From NCBI GenBank assembly GCA_963575745.1, contig CAUYUJ010018052.1:72501-136500 (forward strand): a DNA stretch of 64,000 nt, read 5' to 3'. Shown here piece after piece: positions 62,616 through 64,000 of this stretch. The position numbers were made by a program, and so were the translations under genes. The notes under the pieces were generated by a model, which saw only the letters and a program-made list of their open reading frames with translations, was not told the DNA's origin and ran no database searches. This DNA comes from Prorocentrum cordatum (lineage: Eukaryota; Sar; Dinophyceae; Prorocentrales; Prorocentraceae). Positions within the stretch are counted from its first letter, which is position 1; every line of letters starts with the position of its first letter.

Positions 62616-62775
62616 TTAAGTCGGGCGTGTTCCCCTACAGGCGGATTTGGGGCGAAAAATAAAAAATAGTCAAACGATGCCCAAAAATATTCAAAAATAG
62701 TGGAAACATCGTCCCCAGGCTATCTTTTGACTTTCTTTAGCATACTCCTCCTGTAGAGGGGCAGGCCCGACTTAA
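62616..62775. mobile_element. F2 TIR element, copy d, with perfect 8-bp target duplication
   Basis: The element is 160 bp with perfect ends TTAAGTCGGGC / GCCCGACTTAA. It is flanked by GGCTTGCT at 62608-62615 and 62776-62783. It lies in the transporter intron, 31 bp from the donor of the exon at 62807. An 8-bp duplication is typical of hAT-type transposase insertion (family knowledge). Confidence 0.93.
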
Positions 62776-62806
62776 GGCTTGCTCCGCCGCCCCACCCTGG
62801 GATCAC

Positions 62807-62880
62807 CCCCGATATCGGATCCTGAAGGCGCTGGCGAAGTTCGCGGCCGTGCCCGGCGGGGTGACGCAGCTGAGGGCCAG
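62807..62880 (-). CDS. Cationic amino acid transporter, 74-nt exon (loop before the AMAEDG exon)
   Basis: The frame LALSCVTPPGTAANFASAFR then IRYR plus two bases ends at a GT donor (CGGGG|GTGATC). Its phase joins exactly to the next exon, giving R-G-S-LGLPW. CAT proteins have a similar stretch (LTLMMPY...PL..AF...GW). The acceptor GCGCAG at 62881 is the only AG before a long AT microsatellite (62925-62991), but residues of helix 7 may be missing, so this boundary is tentative. Confidence 0.6.
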
Positions 62881-62924
62881 CTGCGCGCCGCCGGAGAGGA
62901 TCGGTGGAGGCAGCCAGGGTGTAT

Positions 62925-62946
62925 GTATATATATACGTATATATAC

Positions 62947-62989
<43 letters not shown>

Positions 62990-62991
62990 TC
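62925..62991. repeat. (AT)n with ACATAT interruptions
   Basis: A microsatellite next to the exon at 62807-62880. Confidence 0.9.
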
Positions 62992-63189
62992 GGCTACCCG
63001 GACCCCCGACGTCGTGATTCTTTCATCGAGGGCGGCCAAAAGGGGGGCGTCCAAGAGGGGGGGTGCAAATCATGGTCGCCGGCATGTGCGCGGCCCAGGG
63101 GGGGGGGCCGGGGACGTAATGAAAGAAGAAGGGGCGCCATGAAATCTAGGGACAAGATATCATGGCCCTCGCCATGAGATCCACCCCCC

Positions 63190-63330
63190 CTAGTCATCAC
63201 CCCCGTCTTTGCCGCCCCCGACTTCACGACGTCGACCCCCAGAGGTCTGGACCCGTTCCCCAGGACCAGTGCTTCATCCTGAGTCGTCTGTTGACGGTCC
63301 CGAGGCCTGGCAGGGGCCCCCGGAGGCCGA
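63190..63330. repeat. F13 interspersed repeat, copy 2
   Basis: GTTCCCCAGGACCAGTGCTT, CATCCTGAGTCGTCTGTTG and ACGGTCCC parallel 17745-17850. Confidence 0.55.
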
Positions 63331-63347
63331 AGGTATCCATGGAACAT

Positions 63348-63535
63348 CTTAATGGGCCCCGGAAACGGCAGGGCCATTTTTTCACCGTTTCCGCAAAAAG
63401 GTCCCTTGAAAACGGAAACGGCAAAAAACGGCGACCGGAAACGGCAACAAAAACGGCTCCAGGACTGGAGCCGGAGCGGGAACCCATAAAAGAACGGTAA
63501 CAAAAACGGCCCTGTCGTTTCCAGGGCCCACTAAG
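63348..63535. repeat. F6 TIR element in the transporter intron
   Basis: CTTAATGGGCCCCGGAAACG, GCAGGGCCATTTTT at the left is inverted at the right (AAAAACGGCCCTGTCGTTTC, CAGGGCCCACTAAG), about 45 bp per arm. The interior is rich in GGAAACGGCA words. Confidence 0.85.
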
Positions 63536-63842
63536 GTCTGGATACACGCAGGAGTGACCCTGGGCAAGAGTGTCCCTTGGTGCGCGGCCCCGTGGGGCTG
63601 GGGGGGGCCAAGTCCAAGTCCGAGCCAGCTGGCGCCAGTGCTGGAGGGGCTGCGCCCCTGCACCACAGTTCGCTCCGGCGAAGGGCCACGCGTGTACGCA
63701 GCCGAGCACAGCCCAGGGGCGGGCATTGCGCTTGCTCCTCGAGGAGCCTCGTCGAAGACGTGGCCGAGCGGAGCCCCTGGACACGTGTAATGCGCCCCCC
63801 CCCCACCCCCCCGGGGGGCGATCCGCCCCTGTTGCAATCCGC

Positions 63843-64000
63843 CGAGATGGCGGTGGCGCCCAGGAGGGTCCCGGCGATGGCCCGCGGCATCGTCCTCGCG
63901 GGGTCCTTGGACCGGGAGGCCAGGCAGCAGACCTCGTCGAAGCCCACAAAGCCGAAAAAGAGGAGCGTGGCGCCGTCGACGATGCCCGTGGTCCCGCGCG
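63843..64000 (-). CDS. Cationic amino acid transporter, first visible exon (continues beyond the window)
   Basis: The frame reads GTTGIVDGATLLFFGFVGFD, EVCCLASRSKDPARTMPRAI and AGTLLGATAIS. This corresponds to the CAT stretch FYAFVGFD-I-A-T-x-EE-KNPQ-AIP (membrane helix 6). The donor is GC at 63842 or GA at 63839; a phase-0 end fits the next exon. The N-terminal part of the protein lies to the right of the window. Confidence 0.8.

Overview
This window comes from a dinoflagellate nuclear genome (Symbiodinium/Polarella type is my inference). The best evidence is an exact copy of the dinoflagellate spliced leader at 28579-28600 (minus strand). High GC, very long simple-repeat tracts, many short terminal-inverted-repeat (TIR) elements, apparent GC and GA splice donors, and a LINE with a RanBP2-type ORF1 all agree with this. 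A run of 100 N (21661-21760) is an assembly gap.

Layout. 1-1096 is degenerate CTTGGGGCC minisatellite. 1097-7481 is a minus-strand retroelement with split direct repeats (A1-ORF1-ORF2-B1-A2-B2). Its ORF1 has a ubiquitin-like domain followed by a RanBP2/NZF zinc finger. Its ORF2 has reverse transcriptase, RNase H and a cytosine-methyltransferase-like domain. 7482-15480 is mostly minisatellite, including a 92-unit GT tract and a second copy of the 0.3-0.7 kb segment. 15.5-20.6 kb holds one plausible plus-strand gene (16608-17288) among trinucleotide repeats. 21.1-21.66 kb is a ~104-bp tandem repeat that runs into the gap. 21761-28600 is a broken minus-strand LINE (ORF1, APE endonuclease, RT, RNase H) whose 5' end is the spliced leader.

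28.6-64 kb alternates simple repeats, short unique islands and at least a dozen families of 110-210 bp repeats, most with inverted termini. The recognisable host genes here all lie on the minus strand: an acyl-protein-thioesterase-like alpha/beta hydrolase (43021-44472), the last exons of a coiled-coil protein (58373-58690), and at least five exons of a cationic amino acid transporter (59915-64000, running off the right edge).

The main proposal is that several of these short elements behave as introns (introners). One foldback element exactly fills a 109-nt intron of the coiled-coil gene in a frame-preserving way. A composite insertion splits a transporter exon and is bounded by a 27-nt direct repeat. 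Every copy that can be oriented points the same way relative to the minus-strand genes. Functions were assigned by eye from motifs; splice sites are inferred, not confirmed by transcripts.
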